In this document: piece after piece, positions 37,836 through 50,187 of the stretch
Numbering within the stretch: the stretch's first letter is position 1
Layout: each line of letters starts with the position of its first letter
NCBI RefSeq assembly: GCF_010389155.1
Contig: NC_057767.1
Coordinates: 24,191,723 to 24,255,722 of the forward strand
DNA length: 64,000 nucleotides
DNA from: Erigeron canadensis
Lineage: Eukaryota; Streptophyta; Magnoliopsida; Asterales; Asteraceae
Reading direction: 5' to 3'
Translations under genes and position numbers: made by a program
The notes under the pieces: model-generated
Told to the model about the DNA's origin: nothing
The model's database searches: none
What the model saw: only the letters and a program-made list of their open reading frames with translations

Positions 37836-40800
37836 ATGATAGGATGGATGAAACAGCTTGGAATTGCTTTTGGTGCTTCATTTATATGGCTTGTCTGCTT
37901 GATTTACTTTACCCAGGTTTTATTCTTTTTTTTTTCTTTTTATATAATTTTTTTTATCTAATTTTTACTTATTATTATTAATTTATTTATTTTTATATTT
38001 AGGATCTCATTTTCTATTTCTCTATATACATTTTGTTTCAATAATAAAAATGTATCTGATCTGTCAAACAAATACATTTAACTTTTATTTTTAGTATGTT
38101 AGTTTAGGAGGTTTTTGATTAATATATAATAATTAAAGGGTTAATGACGTGGAACTTCTGTAAAATGTTACAGTTTGATGTAAATGAGTTTTGGTAGCCC
38201 GTTAATGATGACGTGGAACTTCATCAGTTAACCGGCTATAGGAGGTCATTTACATCATATGGTAAAGATATTATTTATGTAATGTGTTTTGATCGAGATA
38301 TGATAAATGTCGATTTGTTGAACCTAGATAAGTAGAAAATCAAAATTATAATCATTTATAGCCCGACACTAATAACCAATTTGATAGTAGCAGTTGCTTT
38401 GATTTTATACGATATGGAATATTCCAGTGTCGGAAATGAAGTTGATGTAGGGATTAGTCGACTATCATATTTGAAATGCTACTCTTTTCTTATGACAATT
38501 CAATAAGATTTTCAGCAACATTTCTATGTTAAGTGAACTAGTAGTCGATTAGTAATTACAAATAAATTGATGGTATTCATTGTCATGAGACAGATCGTGT
38601 TGTTTGTACGATTTTTATAGGCCTACGGCTACAGCTTGCATTTAACAAGACTGCATATCTATGTCGCGTATTTCTGTTTAATTATATGAATTATTATCTT
38701 TTTTTTTTTATGATTTCTGAGCAGTGAGAATAATCATTCCATGATTTATATGTATAGGGTTTTAGATCATTTGTATGGACAGCGGTTTCTTATCAGCTGA
38801 AAGACAGGCTAAAATTGTCGCCCTCTGCTTCTCAGTTTGTGACTTCAATAGCATTTTTTCCATGGAGCATAAAACCAATATACGGGTATTAATCTAACCA
38901 CAATTATACAACATTTAGTTACCAAAATTTCGACTATAATAATAAAAAAATATACCAAAAGTAACCAAATGATGGTTATAAATTTGCCACATTAAAAATT
39001 CAATTTGCCAGTGACCAGTGCATGAAGGTTGATTATCTTTGACATGTTCATTGTGTTTGTTTTTGGATGCAGGATCTTGTCAGATTGTATACCGATCAAA
39101 GGAAGAAAAAGGATGCCTTATTTAGTCATTGCAACGCTTCTCTCTCTCTTTCCATGGGTGATTCTTGGCCTGCAGGAGACCATAAGAAATTCAAGAGGTC
39201 AACTCATGATCTTTTTGTTAATTCAGAATCTTGGTTCTGCAATGGCAGATGTTGTCATTGATGCAATGATTGCTGAAGCAGCAAGACTTGAAAAGTATGT
39301 CCATTAATCAGTTTTCTCTTCCTCTTGTTTTCATTGTATTTTTTTCGTTTATTTTAATATATTAGTTGTCATTGTGTTTTGTTTGTACTTAGAAAGAGGT
39401 ATAGTTTGGTTTTAAGGTCTAGTTTGAACTTCGGAATTAACATTAACTCTTATAGTTCTCATTGAACTTGTAGTAGGAAGTTTACTCCCAGCTCTACCAT
39501 GTAGTTACAATAATATTCAGTCTTTAATGTTTGGATAAACAGATCTTTCGTCTGCGTATTTATAGCTTCATAGTTCATTCTAACTACAGTGCAAACAGAA
39601 TTATCAAAAGAAAGTATGAACTTACCCAAGTTACCCTTTTAAAGATCATTGGATAGTTTTACTCTATTTCATAAGACATATTTCATTTTCTCTCAAGAAT
39701 ACTCATTTTTGTCAATTTCTCACAATTTGTGAAGCACAAAAACAATTGATTATTTCAACTTCATACTGCAAAAGCATTTAACACTATCTCTGATAATCCA
39801 TTTATTCTGGTGAATGGTACTTCTCCTTGTTAGAAAGCTCCATAGTTCCTTTAAGTGGAATTAAATTGTTTTGTAATGGGTACCATGGTATTAATATATT
39901 GCATTTTTGACTAGCAGTTGGATTAACTTCACAACATACATGCTATTTTATATAGGTTTGGGAACCATATAACCATTTATACATGATTATTGTTGGTCAG
40001 AATTTCAACTTTCTTATATCTATAACTTACTCATGATCAGGGCTAAATTTGCTGGTGACCTACAGTCAGCATCATGGATGGCAATGGCTCTTGGGGGAAT
40101 CTGTGGAAGTTTATTAGGTGGATATGCACTAAGTAACGTTCATATGGAAAATATTTTTCTGCTATTTGCTGTTTTGCCAATGGTGCAACTACTTTCGTGT
40201 GCTTTTGTAAAGGAGACTCCTGTACATAGCAAGTCCTCACCCAAGTTTTCCAACTCGAATGACTCTGAAGAACTGAATGGCAGCATGGGAGATGAAAATA
40301 AATCCTCGATTCAAGTACATAAGACCAAGTCAGTGAGGAGAAAGAAGAGTTTTAAACAGAAAAAGAAGGGAAAGATCAATGGTAGTAATGATCTGATGCC
40401 TGTAAAAGAGGGATCTTTCTCATCACAATTGCTTCAATCGTTAAAAATGGCTGGTTATACATTGTTTAAGGCTTTCCGACAACCAATTATCTTAAGGTAT
40501 GAATATGAGCTTTCCTGTATGTTAGCATTTACTCCCACCATTCCAAATAAGGGCAACATTTTAGAAGTGTTTGACCATCAGTTAAAAGACAATTCGCTTC
40601 ACTAAATGTAAACACACGAATTTTGTGAACCAAAATGATTGCTTTTTATATCTTGTGAAAATCAATAATGGACAAATAGGTCTTTTTAACACAACAAATT
40701 TAATTGAAGTTATGATTTTCAATTGGATGGAGGAAGTATGTCTCTAAGCCTCTTTACTTCACTTCAGCATTGGTGGTTAAAGGTTTATATACACGTGCTT

Positions 40801-42242
40801 AAACTCACATGTACCGGTTTCCATGAAAATGCTTCTTTTGCCTAAGCAACCTTTTGAAGTATAATGAAGTTGTTTAGATACTAGTTGTCTCGAGCAAGCT
40901 TCAATTATTGCAAATAGAGGTGGCATTTCATCCCCTTGATATACAAATGGCTTCTGAGTCCTGTTTATTCTGTAAATGTGTCAAGCTCAAAGATTTAACT
41001 AAAATGGGAACAGGTCAAGCGGGAGGCAGTGGGTTAAACTTGTTAAAGGTCTTCCCAAAAGTATTCAATTGCATAAAACCTTCAAAATTGCTTTAATAAA
41101 TAAGTTCATGTTATTAATGTAATATTATAGATTTGTAATCATATATAACAGTAAAACATATATAAAGTTCGAAGAGGAAAAAGATAAAGTTAGCCGTGTT
41201 GACCTGTGCTAAAAGTAAGTGGCCATTTTGATCCATTAGCGAGCCTGTCTAACCTACCCATTGTCACCTCTTATGGCATAATATAGAACTCGATGACAAA
41301 AAGTTTTAATATGTCGGTGGTGATGACCTCTAATTTGATTTGACCTGGAGACCAGACCAATGGCTTGGTTTTTCCTAGCGCAGGTAACGATGCCGAACCT
41401 CTCTACAGTTATGTTCTACTACCAGACAGAAGTCCTAAACTTAGAAGCATCGTTTCTGGGCACAGCACGTGTTATCGGATGGATAGGCCTAATGCTTGGA
41501 ACTTTCGTTTACAATCGCTTTTTGAAGAAGATGAAATTACGAAGAATTCTTATGTAAGCTTTTGTGTAAATTTGCCTCATCCCATGAGCTTAATAAGTTG
41601 CCAATTTCTTATTGGTCTGAATAAGGAAATGTTTTGTATGCAGGTTGGCCCATGTTGCTCTGTCTTTGCTAACACTTCTAGATATAGTGTTGGTTTCTAG
41701 ATTGAATGTTTCGTTAGGCATATCAGATCAGACAATGGTGCTATTTGGATCTGCTCTCTCAGATGCCATCAATCAATTCAAGTAAGTGCTTCTCTCCCTT
41801 TTTTTGTTGTTTCTTTATCGAATTTGCTGTCTGGACAGATTTATAATAGAAAATTAGAGATGCAAAAATCTAGAAGATTGCTGAGTAATATGCTTGAGCT
41901 CATAGGAGTTGCTTGGGTATTTTTTTATTGAATTATTTTAATCTGTAAGTTTCTTATATTAACATTCTCATTTTTCACAGGTTCATGCCTTTCCTGATTC
42001 TATCAGGACATTTATGCCCACCTGGAATAGAAGGGACTTTATTTGCACTCTTCATGTCAATAAACAACCTGGGGGCTACTGTTGGGGCATTTTTTGGTGC
42101 AGGCTTGGCTTCCGTTTTGAACATCTCTTCAGGCTCTTTTGATAACCTCACTTCTGGGATTGCCATACAAGTCATCTGCACATTTTTGCCAGTTGGTTTC
42201 CTCTTTCTCATACCAAAGGACGCTACAGGAATTTCAGCATAG
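37836..42242 (+). CDS. Folate-biopterin transporter family protein, FBT4-like, 7 exons
   Basis: It is an integral membrane carrier of the BT1 branch of the major facilitator superfamily, thought to move folates or pterins; the exact substrate and membrane are not known from sequence. Exons 37836-37916, 38758-38885, 39073-39294, 40041-40496, 41356-41553, 41644-41781 and 41981-42242 join in frame to 494 residues, about the length of Arabidopsis FBT4 (At5g54860). Hallmarks are LIYFTQGFRSFVWTAVSYQL, FFPWSIKPIYGILSD, LGSAMADVVIDAMIAEA, FAGDLQSASW and SGHLCPPGIEGTLFALFMS. About 12 hydrophobic segments are split by a central charged loop (~205-270) with Ser/Lys-rich KSVRRKKSFKQKKKGK, the most variable part of the family. 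All introns are GT-AG. The N-terminus lacks an obvious chloroplast transit peptide. Confidence 0.92.
40497..41355 (+). other. FBT4 intron 4 with a hAT-like MITE
   Basis: From ~40914 (TAGAGGTGGCATTTC) to ~41273 (ATTGTCACCTCTTA) inverted ends of about 10 bases bound an AT-rich body that includes GGGTTAAACTTGT and GACCTGTGCT remnants. I could not see an 8-bp target duplication. Coding density is nil. Confidence 0.45.
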
Positions 42243-42670
42243 ATACAAACGCCCCAACGTCTTCTCATAATATTGTAGACTTTTTAACAGTTTGGAAAAG
42301 AAATCATGTGAAGTGGATTGCCAACCCAATATACTCCAAAGTATAGTTCAGATAGATGCATACATTGATGTAATGTTAGACTGAAGTATGTTGTTAGATT
42401 TTATATAGTTCGGGTTGACATACAGGACAATGACTCTTATTGTAAACGCCAATGAGTTATTGCTTCTAGTTTCATGACATGGTCGAACCTATCAAGGCGG
42501 GTATGCATACTTGAAGTACTGATTAAGTTTAATCCGCCAAAGCTATTGGGATTTCTAAACCACCGTTATCTTGATTTTATCTTAGCTTTTAGCAGTTTCA
42601 ATTACACATGTTGATAAAATGTTTGTTAGATTTTTTATGGCCATTAAACGAAACAATTGTACGGATGCGA

Positions 42671-43240
42671 ACATTTTCAAGCTTTGTGGTGTTTACACGA
42701 ATTTTGTTTGGAAAACTTGTAAACCTACAAAAACTGGTGTTGTAGACACTGGCTTTACCCAAGTCACCAAACCCGGTGTCTTAAACACGGATCTTCTTCA
42801 CCTTTTGCATAACATCGGTGTTAAAAGACACCGGTCTTCAAATTATCTACATCAAAGCCCGTGTTATAGTTAACAGACTTCAACTCTTTATTGTGCAATG
42901 TTTTCTTTAATGTTTCTGTTATGTTTGTTCCTGTACTCAAAAGAACGGTATGAATGACACATATGTTTAGTGTATTTAATGTTTATGTAATTTATGTTTA
43001 ATTTCTTTATTCAAACTCTTTATTTGGTAGTATAAAAGAAATAACACATACCAACAACAGATAGAAATGTGAGATGTCGGCTTTGATAGAAAGTGAAAGA
43101 AGACCGGTGTCTCAAACACCGGGTTTAAGACACCGGGTTTCAGTTAGTTGGACAAAGCCGGTGTCTACAACACCGGTTTTAGTAGTTTTACAAATTTTAC
43201 AAATAAAGTTAGTATAAACACCATAGTGCTCGAAAATTTT
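42671..43240. repeat. Long inverted repeat (hairpin-forming element) with CCGGTGTC motifs
   Basis: The arm at ~42671-42840 reappears in reverse complement at ~43085-43240; both contain GGTGTTGTAGACAC(C/T)GGCTTT and AACCCGGTGTCTTAAA (one change). The palindromic ACACCGGTGTC core occurs several times. The spacer of ~240 bp is plain AT-rich. It looks like a foldback or MULE/CACTA deletion derivative. Target duplications were not found. It lies ~430 bp beyond the transporter stop codon. Confidence 0.7.
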
Positions 43241-43642
43241 TTTCCCATTAAACAGTTTGGATTGGATTGGATTGAATTGGATGTCTATCTCAGACATATC
43301 TGTAGTTTAATAGTAGGATCATAATAGTTTGCCCTTCTAAACAAATATATTGCAGAGAACAAAAGTATGAAACACAAGCAGCAATCACAGAAGTGATGTT
43401 TTACAACATGTATTATTTGATAATTTGGTATTTATATAGACGTAAGAAACAAGAAGTTAGATTAACTATTGGTAAGCATCATTAAATTTCTCTACAATAC
43501 AAATATATATATATATATATATATATAAAGTATAATTGATTGCACTCGGAGCTACGGAGTACATTGTTTTATTAAATTTCATAATTCTATTCTGTAGTAT
43601 GTTTTTTAACCACCATACGACACACCGTGAGTATTAGTTGCA

Positions 43643-44096
43643 TAACACTGTATTCTCGAGTTTTTTTTAAAGGATAAGAAAAGGGAAGATTGGATACAGA
43701 AAGAAAAGAAAAAAAATTATATATCAAAAAAGGCATTCTCGAGTTACTTGGAAAACTAATGAAAAAAAAAGAAAATATAAAGTTAATAGCATTCTTGAGT
43801 TAGAAAGAAAAGAAAAGAAAGGGAAAAAAGTTATAACTTTACAATTATGTCCTTTCATCCTTAAGGTTGTTTTTAGGTAATAAGGGTAAATTGGTAATTA
43901 TACACTTAATTTAAAAGTTTTCCATCCAAATCCTTCCAAAAATGGGAGGAAAGTTTTTACATCCAAAATACTTTTGTTTTCTTTTATTCCTCTTTCTTTT
44001 CTCTTAGAAAAAAAAACACAAGAATGCAAAATGAGGGAATTTTCTAATCTTTTCTTTTCTTATCCTTTATAAAAAAAACTCAAGAATGGAGTGTAA
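43643..44096. mobile_element. Non-autonomous DNA transposon with CACT ends and 3-bp TAA duplication
   Basis: The element 43646-44093 starts CACTGTATTCTCGAGTTTT and ends as the complement of CACTCCATTCTTGAGTTTT; inverted ends extend ~45 bp through AAAGGATAAGAAAAG. TAA flanks both sides. CACT ends with 3-bp duplications fit CACTA elements, while a TAA duplication would also fit a Tourist-like PIF/Harbinger MITE. No coding capacity. Confidence 0.75.
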
Positions 44097-44829
44097 GAAA
44101 CTTTCAAATTACATTATTATTAGATTCCGCCAAACTGAATAAATACACACACGCACACACCCCCAACCCCAAAATATAGACTGGTCCCCTTAATTTGTTG
44201 ATGTCATCATATAGTAGAAATTAAATAAAGCTCTGGCTAAATGTCATGGGGATAGCGACAAAATACATATGGTCAGTTAGTTGTTTTTTTTTTTTTTTTA
44301 ACAAGTTAGTAATAAGTAGTTAGCATGAGCACAAAACTTAATGATAGCGACATATACATCCCTATTGTTACATTAAAAAAACAATCCTTTAAAACATTGG
44401 TTATAACTTTGTATAACTTTGTCAGGTCATTAATTTTATATATTTGTATGAAATGTCAGGTAGTATTTATGAGAATCAAATTGAGTTAAAAACAAATACA
44501 CTTTTAGAAAATGTCATTAGTTTTATACAAAATAATGAAATGATATGATTTTGTAAGGAAAAGTGAGGACGATACTTCCTTCGGTTTTATAAATTAAGTT
44601 AAGTAATAAATATATAAAAAAATAATAAATAAATAAATATGTTTTTAATAAAGTGACATTGATTTTATACAAAATAGTGATAGATTCGTATGATATTTTG
44701 ACAGTCTATTTGTTATGTAATAAATATACTTTGTAATAAATGTTTCAACTATGATATATTTTGTATATCTTTTACACAAACATACAAACTAATCTAACCA
44801 AAAAAATCGAAGTAGAAAAGAAGTTCAAT

Positions 44830-47528
44830 AAACTTGATCATATGGTCGTGTTTTCGTGATTTTTTTGCAGAAAAATTTAAAAGATTTGATGGTATCCCTT
44901 TTGTTCTTAATCACAACCAGCTCAAGAAACTCTCTGTTTCCCAAGCTATCCATCTTAAAGCTCCTTTCTCTAGGGAGGAAATTAAAGAAGCGGTGTGAAG
45001 TTGTGGTGGTGACAAATCCCCAGGTCCGGATGGATTTTCCTTTGCCCTTATTAAACGCTACTGGGATGTAATGCAGGATGATATCTTCCATATGATGGAC
45101 GAATTCTATGAACAAGCTTACATACCAAATGGATGTAACTCCTCGTTTATCACTCTAATAATCCCCAAAGTCCCAAACCCGATTTTGGTGAATGACTTTT
45201 GTCCTATCAGTCTAATTGGGGTGCAATACAAGATTGTAGCAAAAGTCCTAGCAAATCATCTTGCGAAAGTCATTGATTCGGTGGTGAGTTCGGGGCAATA
45301 TGCATTTATAAAAGGTAGACAGATTTTAGATGGACCGCTTCTTCTTAGTGAGATCATTCATTAGTACAAAGCTCGAAAGAAAAGTCTAATGTTATTCAAG
45401 ATAGATTTTGCTAAGGCTTATGACTCACTGGCTTGGGATTATCTCTTCTCGATTCTTTTAGCTATGGGGTTTGGTAATAAGTGGATGGCTTGGATTAAGA
45501 CATGTCTTAACTCGGCTAAATCGTCAGTGTTGATCAATGACAGCCTCACTGAAGAATTTCCCTTAAAGAGGGGATTGCGTCAGGGCGATCCTATGGCTCC
45601 ATTTTTATTTATTATTGCAATGGAAGGTCTTCATTTAGCTATCGAAAATCTGGTTAGTAATGGTTTGTTTCATTGTGCTAAGATTAATCAGTTGTCTACA
45701 TCTCATTTATTTTATGCCGACGATGCTATATTGGTTGGTGAATGGGAGGAATCAAATCTGGTTACTATATGTAATGCTCTTAGATTTTTCATTGTACTTC
45801 GGGTTTGAAAATCAACTTTGAAAAGTCCTCAATTATTGGTATTGGAAAGACGGGTGAAGAGGTAGAGGTTTTGGCAAGGCGATTTGGTTGCAAACCTGAA
45901 ACTATTCCTTTTAAGTATCTCGGTATTCCGATTGGGGGTAGAATTGGGAGCATTGCTACATGGGATCCGATAGTCGAGAAATTCAAGAGAAAATTGGCGG
46001 GTTGGAAAGCTAGTTTACTATCTATTGGTGGTAGGGCTACCTTGGTTTCTTCTGTGCTCGGTTCCTTGGGTACCTATTTCCTTTCGATTTTTAGAATACC
46101 TAAAAAGGTTTGCATGAAACTCGAAGCTCTAAGAGCTTCATTTTTTGGGGCAGTACGGAGACTAAGCGATAAATGGCCGTGGGTTAGTTGGAGAAACATC
46201 ACTGCAGCAAAAGAGGATGGGGGTGTGGGAATTAGAAGCCTCGACGCTATGAATCTTGCTCTTCTTTACAAATGGAGATGGCTGGCGATCTCCAATCCAG
46301 ATTGTTTATGGTCTCGGGTTCTCTCAGGTATACATGGAACGAAATGTTTTGCCGATCTCAAGGCATCTAATAATGGCCTCTGGTCGAAAATAGTGGACTC
46401 AATAAAATCCATTCATTCTCTTCCAAATATTGAAGGCGATTTTGTCAAGTAGGAGATTGGTAATGGAAAAAAGACACTCTTCTGGAAGGAAGGATGGACT
46501 GATTCTCAAACACTTGATACATTATTTCCTCGATTATTCGCTTTGGAGTTGGATAAAGACTGTTATATTAGTGATCGGTTTGATGGAAATAATTGGAAGT
46601 GGACATGGAGACGTGACATCAGGTCGGGTCGGGAACATACACAGCTGGTCAATTTGATAAGGTTGCTTCCTACTTCTTTGAATAACGAGAAGGACAAATG
46701 GATTTGGTCATGTAGAAGCAACAATGTGTTCACTGTTGCCCAATTAAGACAATATATTGATCATCATTTGTTAGCTGGTCATTATAGTATTAAAACTACG
46801 TGGATCCCATTGGTGCCAAAAACGGTGAATTTATTTGTATGGAGACTTCTTAAGGATTGTATTCCTAATTTCCCAAATCTTTTCGCGAGAGGAATTGACA
46901 TCGATACTATGAGATGTCTTCAATGTCAACACGGTGTTGAAACAACTAGACACATCTTCAAAAATTGTTACTTGGCGACAGAAACGAGAAGTTTGATTAG
47001 TAGTTGGACTGGCTTTGCCTTACCTGCCATGTCGCCTAAGGAACTGTTGAGTTGGTGTAATGGTTTGAATTTGGAACGACTAAGAGACTGTAGAATGAAG
47101 GCAATATTGTTTACGTGGTGGTGGTTTCTCTGGAAAGCTAGAAATAATTGTGTGCACAACAATGTTCGTGAAAAAAGTCAAGATCTCTTCTACGATCTGA
47201 TGGCTACATTGTACTTGTGGATATCTAACCGGGGGAAGAAACATGGAGCTTCTTGGTCTAATTGGGTCTCGAACCCTGTCTACATGCGAGTATGACATGG
47301 TTAATGATGGTGCGAGTTGTGCCAAGAGCGATTCTCATGCGGCTGTCTTTGCGAGTTGGGTCGAAGTTTTCGTTATGTTTTTTTATTTATTTATTTAGTG
47401 TTCCTTGATTGGTGTTGCCTCTTTTCCTTGTATCTGTACTCTATCTTTCAGGGTTTCTAGCGTCTTGCTGGTCGATCTTTAGTAATAAAAATGTTTGCCG
47501 TTCTAAAAGAAAAACTTGATCATATAGT
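44830..47528 (+). mobile_element. 5'-truncated L1-type LINE with 17-bp target duplication
   Basis: The body is 44847-47511. The flanks at 44830-44846 and 47512-47528 share AAACTTGATCATAT and then differ at one base of the remaining three. It codes for the C-terminal part of ORF2: reverse transcriptase (DKSPGPDGFSFALIK, FKIDFAKAYDSLAWDYL, RGLRQGDPMAPFLF, then the FYADDA catalytic box, and FKYLGIPIG) and the zf-RVT domain (LVPKTVNLFVWRLL, CLQCQHGVETTRHIFKNC). The endonuclease part and ORF1 are missing. In-frame stops and one frameshift disrupt it. The 3' end TTTGCCGTTCTAAAAGAAAA is typical of plant L1 tails. Confidence 0.93.
44871..47295 (+). pseudogene. LINE ORF2 remnant: reverse transcriptase and zf-RVT domain
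   Basis: The reading frame runs from near 44871 to the TGA at 47293-47295 with three internal stops (TGA ~44995, TAG ~45362, TAG ~46450) and one frameshift near 45785-45800. The reverse transcriptase catalytic box FYADDA is intact, but the chain cannot be made in one piece. The longest open pieces are 45389-45808, 45805-46452 and 46543-47295. Family alignments normally have Trp at the three stop positions. Confidence 0.88.
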
Positions 47529-47540
47529 TTATGTTGATTG

Positions 47541-48024
47541 TTAGTGTAATTATTGTTTATGTAGATTGTTCAATAAAAAACAAATGACGAATGAATCATA
47601 ATTTTTAACTGACCAGGTATGAATCGTCTTTCATTTTCATAATTTATATTATAGTTAGTAATTATTGTTTATGTAGATTGTTTTACATTATACATCAAGA
47701 ACACTTGCTTTATATTTATAGTAATTAATTATTATTTTATCTTAATAATTAATATTATCGTTAGTGTAATTATTGTTTATGTAGATTGTTTTATATTTAT
47801 TATGAATAATGATAAATCAATCTAATTGATGCGTCAAAAGATATGCCTAATAGTAAGATGATGACATGTGGAAAAATCAGGGGGCAAGATTAGAAAAGAG
47901 AATTGGTGGAATTCACATGTCAAACTCTTAAAGGTTTTAGGTTGATTTTTAGGCATATATTTTAAGTTGATTAATCATTTTCCATTTATTATAGTTAGTG
48001 TAATTATTGTTTACATAGATTGTT
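47541..48024. repeat. Four spaced copies of a ~30-bp unit
   Basis: TTAGTGTAATTATTGTTTAT followed by GTAGATTGTT appears at 47541-47570, 47654-47683, 47761-47790 and 47995-48024, with small changes in copies 2 and 4. Copies 2 and 4 also share the next ~35 bp (TTATACATCAAGAA...ACTTGCTTTATA). Another element (47826-47960) separates copies 3 and 4. Confidence 0.75.
47826..47960. mobile_element. Small MITE-like element, family member 1
   Basis: It has inverted ends ATATGCCTAA / TTAGGCATAT and a core AAGATTAGAAAAGAGAATTG that recurs in reverse orientation at ~61480-61640. Target duplications are not clear. It is non-coding. Confidence 0.5.
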
Positions 48025-48145
48025 TTATATTATACATCAAGAATACTTGCTTTATAATTATACCAACTATTCATTATACATCAAAAATACTTGCTTTAGA
48101 ATACTTGTTTATGTAAATAACAAACCACTTATATGATATTTACAG

Positions 48146-48724
48146 GTGTTTAACTCTAATCAAGAATTAGTAGAATGGGCACAAAAGTTGGCACGCTCTC
48201 ATGGTTACTTTCTTGTAACCAAAAGATCTAAGAAAAAAAATGCTTATCATTCTAAAGTTGTACTTATATGTAATCGTGGCGGTGTGTCTAAAAGTACTAA
48301 TCCTGTTGTTAGAGACACTCAAACCAAAAAAATTGATTGCAAATTTGAATTAGTGGGAAAGTATTATAAGACTAATGATGTGTGGGTGTTAACAGTGAAA
48401 TGTCATGAACATAATCATGAACCTTCACTGTTTATGGTGGGTCATCCATATGCACAAAGATTGACTAGTCATGAAACTAGTTTAGTTGCAACAATAACAA
48501 GTCAGAATATGAAAGCACGTGATATTCTTTCAACACTGACGACATTGGATGAGAATAATATGTCTACAAACAATACCATCTATAATGCCCAACAGATGGT
48601 ACGATTGGCTGACCATGACGGTCAAACCCCAATTCAAGTTGTCTTTGATTTTTTACAAGAAAAGAGATATCACTTTCATTATGGTACAAATGATTCAACC
48701 AACAAGTTGGAAGAATTATTTTGA
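48146..48724 (+). pseudogene. MULE-type transposase / FAR1-like N-terminal fragment
   Basis: The 192-codon frame begins right after a good splice acceptor (ATATTTACAG at 48136-48145) and has no ATG at its start, so it looks like an internal exon. It carries the FAR1-like WRKY-GCM1 DNA-binding domain: NQELVEWAQKLARSHGY, SKKKNAYHSKVVLIC, KIDCKFELVGKYY and a final VKCHEHNHEPS, which supplies the His zinc ligands. After it comes the linker with QQMVRLADHDG and DFLQEKRYHFHYG. It stops at KLEELF*, exactly where family members continue into the transposase catalytic domain. No such domain follows. It is a truncated MULE transposase or FAR1-related remnant, not a working gene. Confidence 0.8.
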
Positions 48725-49103
48725 GTATATATGAATGAAGATTGAATATTTACGGTTCATAATTTACAACTCACAATCTATCACAATTTATATGAGTATT
48801 TGATACAAACAAAGAAATGAGTTTTGTTTTTATATAACAATAAATACAAATAAAAGTGGTTGCTTTTTAAAGGTGGTTCATTTTTTGGACATAAAATAAT
48901 AGTATAAAATAAAATAGTTTATGTTGTGGTCCATAATCTAAGTGTTGTTGTAGGGAGGGGTGAAGATAATAGGGTCATAAATTTATGTTATTGCTAGAAT
49001 ACTCTAGTTTTGTATTCATTCATACTACATACTAAAGATTTATTAAAAACTTATGAAAATAATTTGGTCAACATTTTGACCATTACTCGATTTATCCATT
49101 ACA
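48725..49103. other. Intergenic spacer
   Basis: I see no continuation of the MULE transposase and no other gene here. The DNA is AT-rich. Confidence 0.45.
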
Positions 49104-49554
49104 AGAGAAAGGTACTCGCACGTTGCGGCGGTGATGGAAGTAATGGCGAACTGGTGATGTAATGGTGGTAGCAGTGATGAGCTGATCTACCTGACGGGCT
49201 CCGCTCTTAGCTGTATGGGCTCCGCCTTCGGATTTTTAAAAATTCGCTGAAAGTATATATCGAATGACTACTCTAATAAAAGAGCATGAAATTTTAAGAA
49301 CACTCATATAATTTTTATAATTTATCGATTTACGGTTTTTGAGATAAAAGACTTTTGAATGAATTAGGAAAATAAAATAATTTATGGAGCAGAGAGAAAA
49401 AAATGAGTGGTTGAGATTTAAGGAGAGAGAAATTGTATTATAATTATTTTAGGTAAATATAGAATAAATAGAAGAGACATTTTGAAAAAATAAATATTAA
49501 AACTTCAAATTTTAGACAGAGATTATTTGCTCTATAATATAAAATAAATATAGA
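49104..49554 (-). mobile_element. Degenerate Helitron
   Basis: On the plus strand GGTACTCGCACGTTGCGGCG (49111-49130) is the complement of a Helitron 3' hairpin and aligns with the copies at 108 and 53484. The far end near 49554 gives TCTATATTTATT after A on the minus strand. The interior carries TGATGGAAGTAATGGCGAA-like GC-richer DNA and two CGGGCTCCGC/GGGCTCCGCC repeats. The CTAG terminus has mutated. Confidence 0.55.
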
Positions 49555-50187
49555 TATAGATATGCCACCTATAGTCACAAACTAAAAAATAATTATATGC
49601 TGATATCAATGGTTTTGTTCTATAATAAGTAGTCGTGCGCTATGGCAGGTACTAACAATATTTGGCTTTTGGTAGTTTTAGAGAGTTTTTCATGATTTAA
49701 GTGTTATAGTAGAAGATGGAACTAAAAGATAATTTTGAAACATGAACAAAATTCTTAGACTATCCTTATCCGTGATCCATAGTTTAGATTGTGGAATATT
49801 TAATTATAAAGAAATGAAAGCGGCCCTCGATCCTGCACGATCTTGCCTCCAAAACGAGCAGATTGAATCATAGATTATTACTTTATAATTTCCACATGAC
49901 ATCTTTTCAATGGTGGATGTTTTTTAATATTTTATTATATATAATTAATTATAAGTCTTATTAGTTTTCTTTAATATCTTATATTTTATAACTTCTAATA
50001 AAAATATAAAAACATAGCATTCCTTATTTTTTTCATTTGCGAACATTTTGACATAAATTTTATTAAAAATGGAGCTATTTAAAAAAACATATATTTTTTT
50101 ATAAAACTATTTAATATAATAAAAAATTGGTATAGGTTGGGTTGTGGATGAGAGTGAAAATTTGAGTTAGATTGAGTTGTATAGGTT

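Noticed and set aside
40908..41096. 62-codon ORF in FBT4 intron 4
   Set aside because: It falls in a MITE-like element within the intron and matches no protein.
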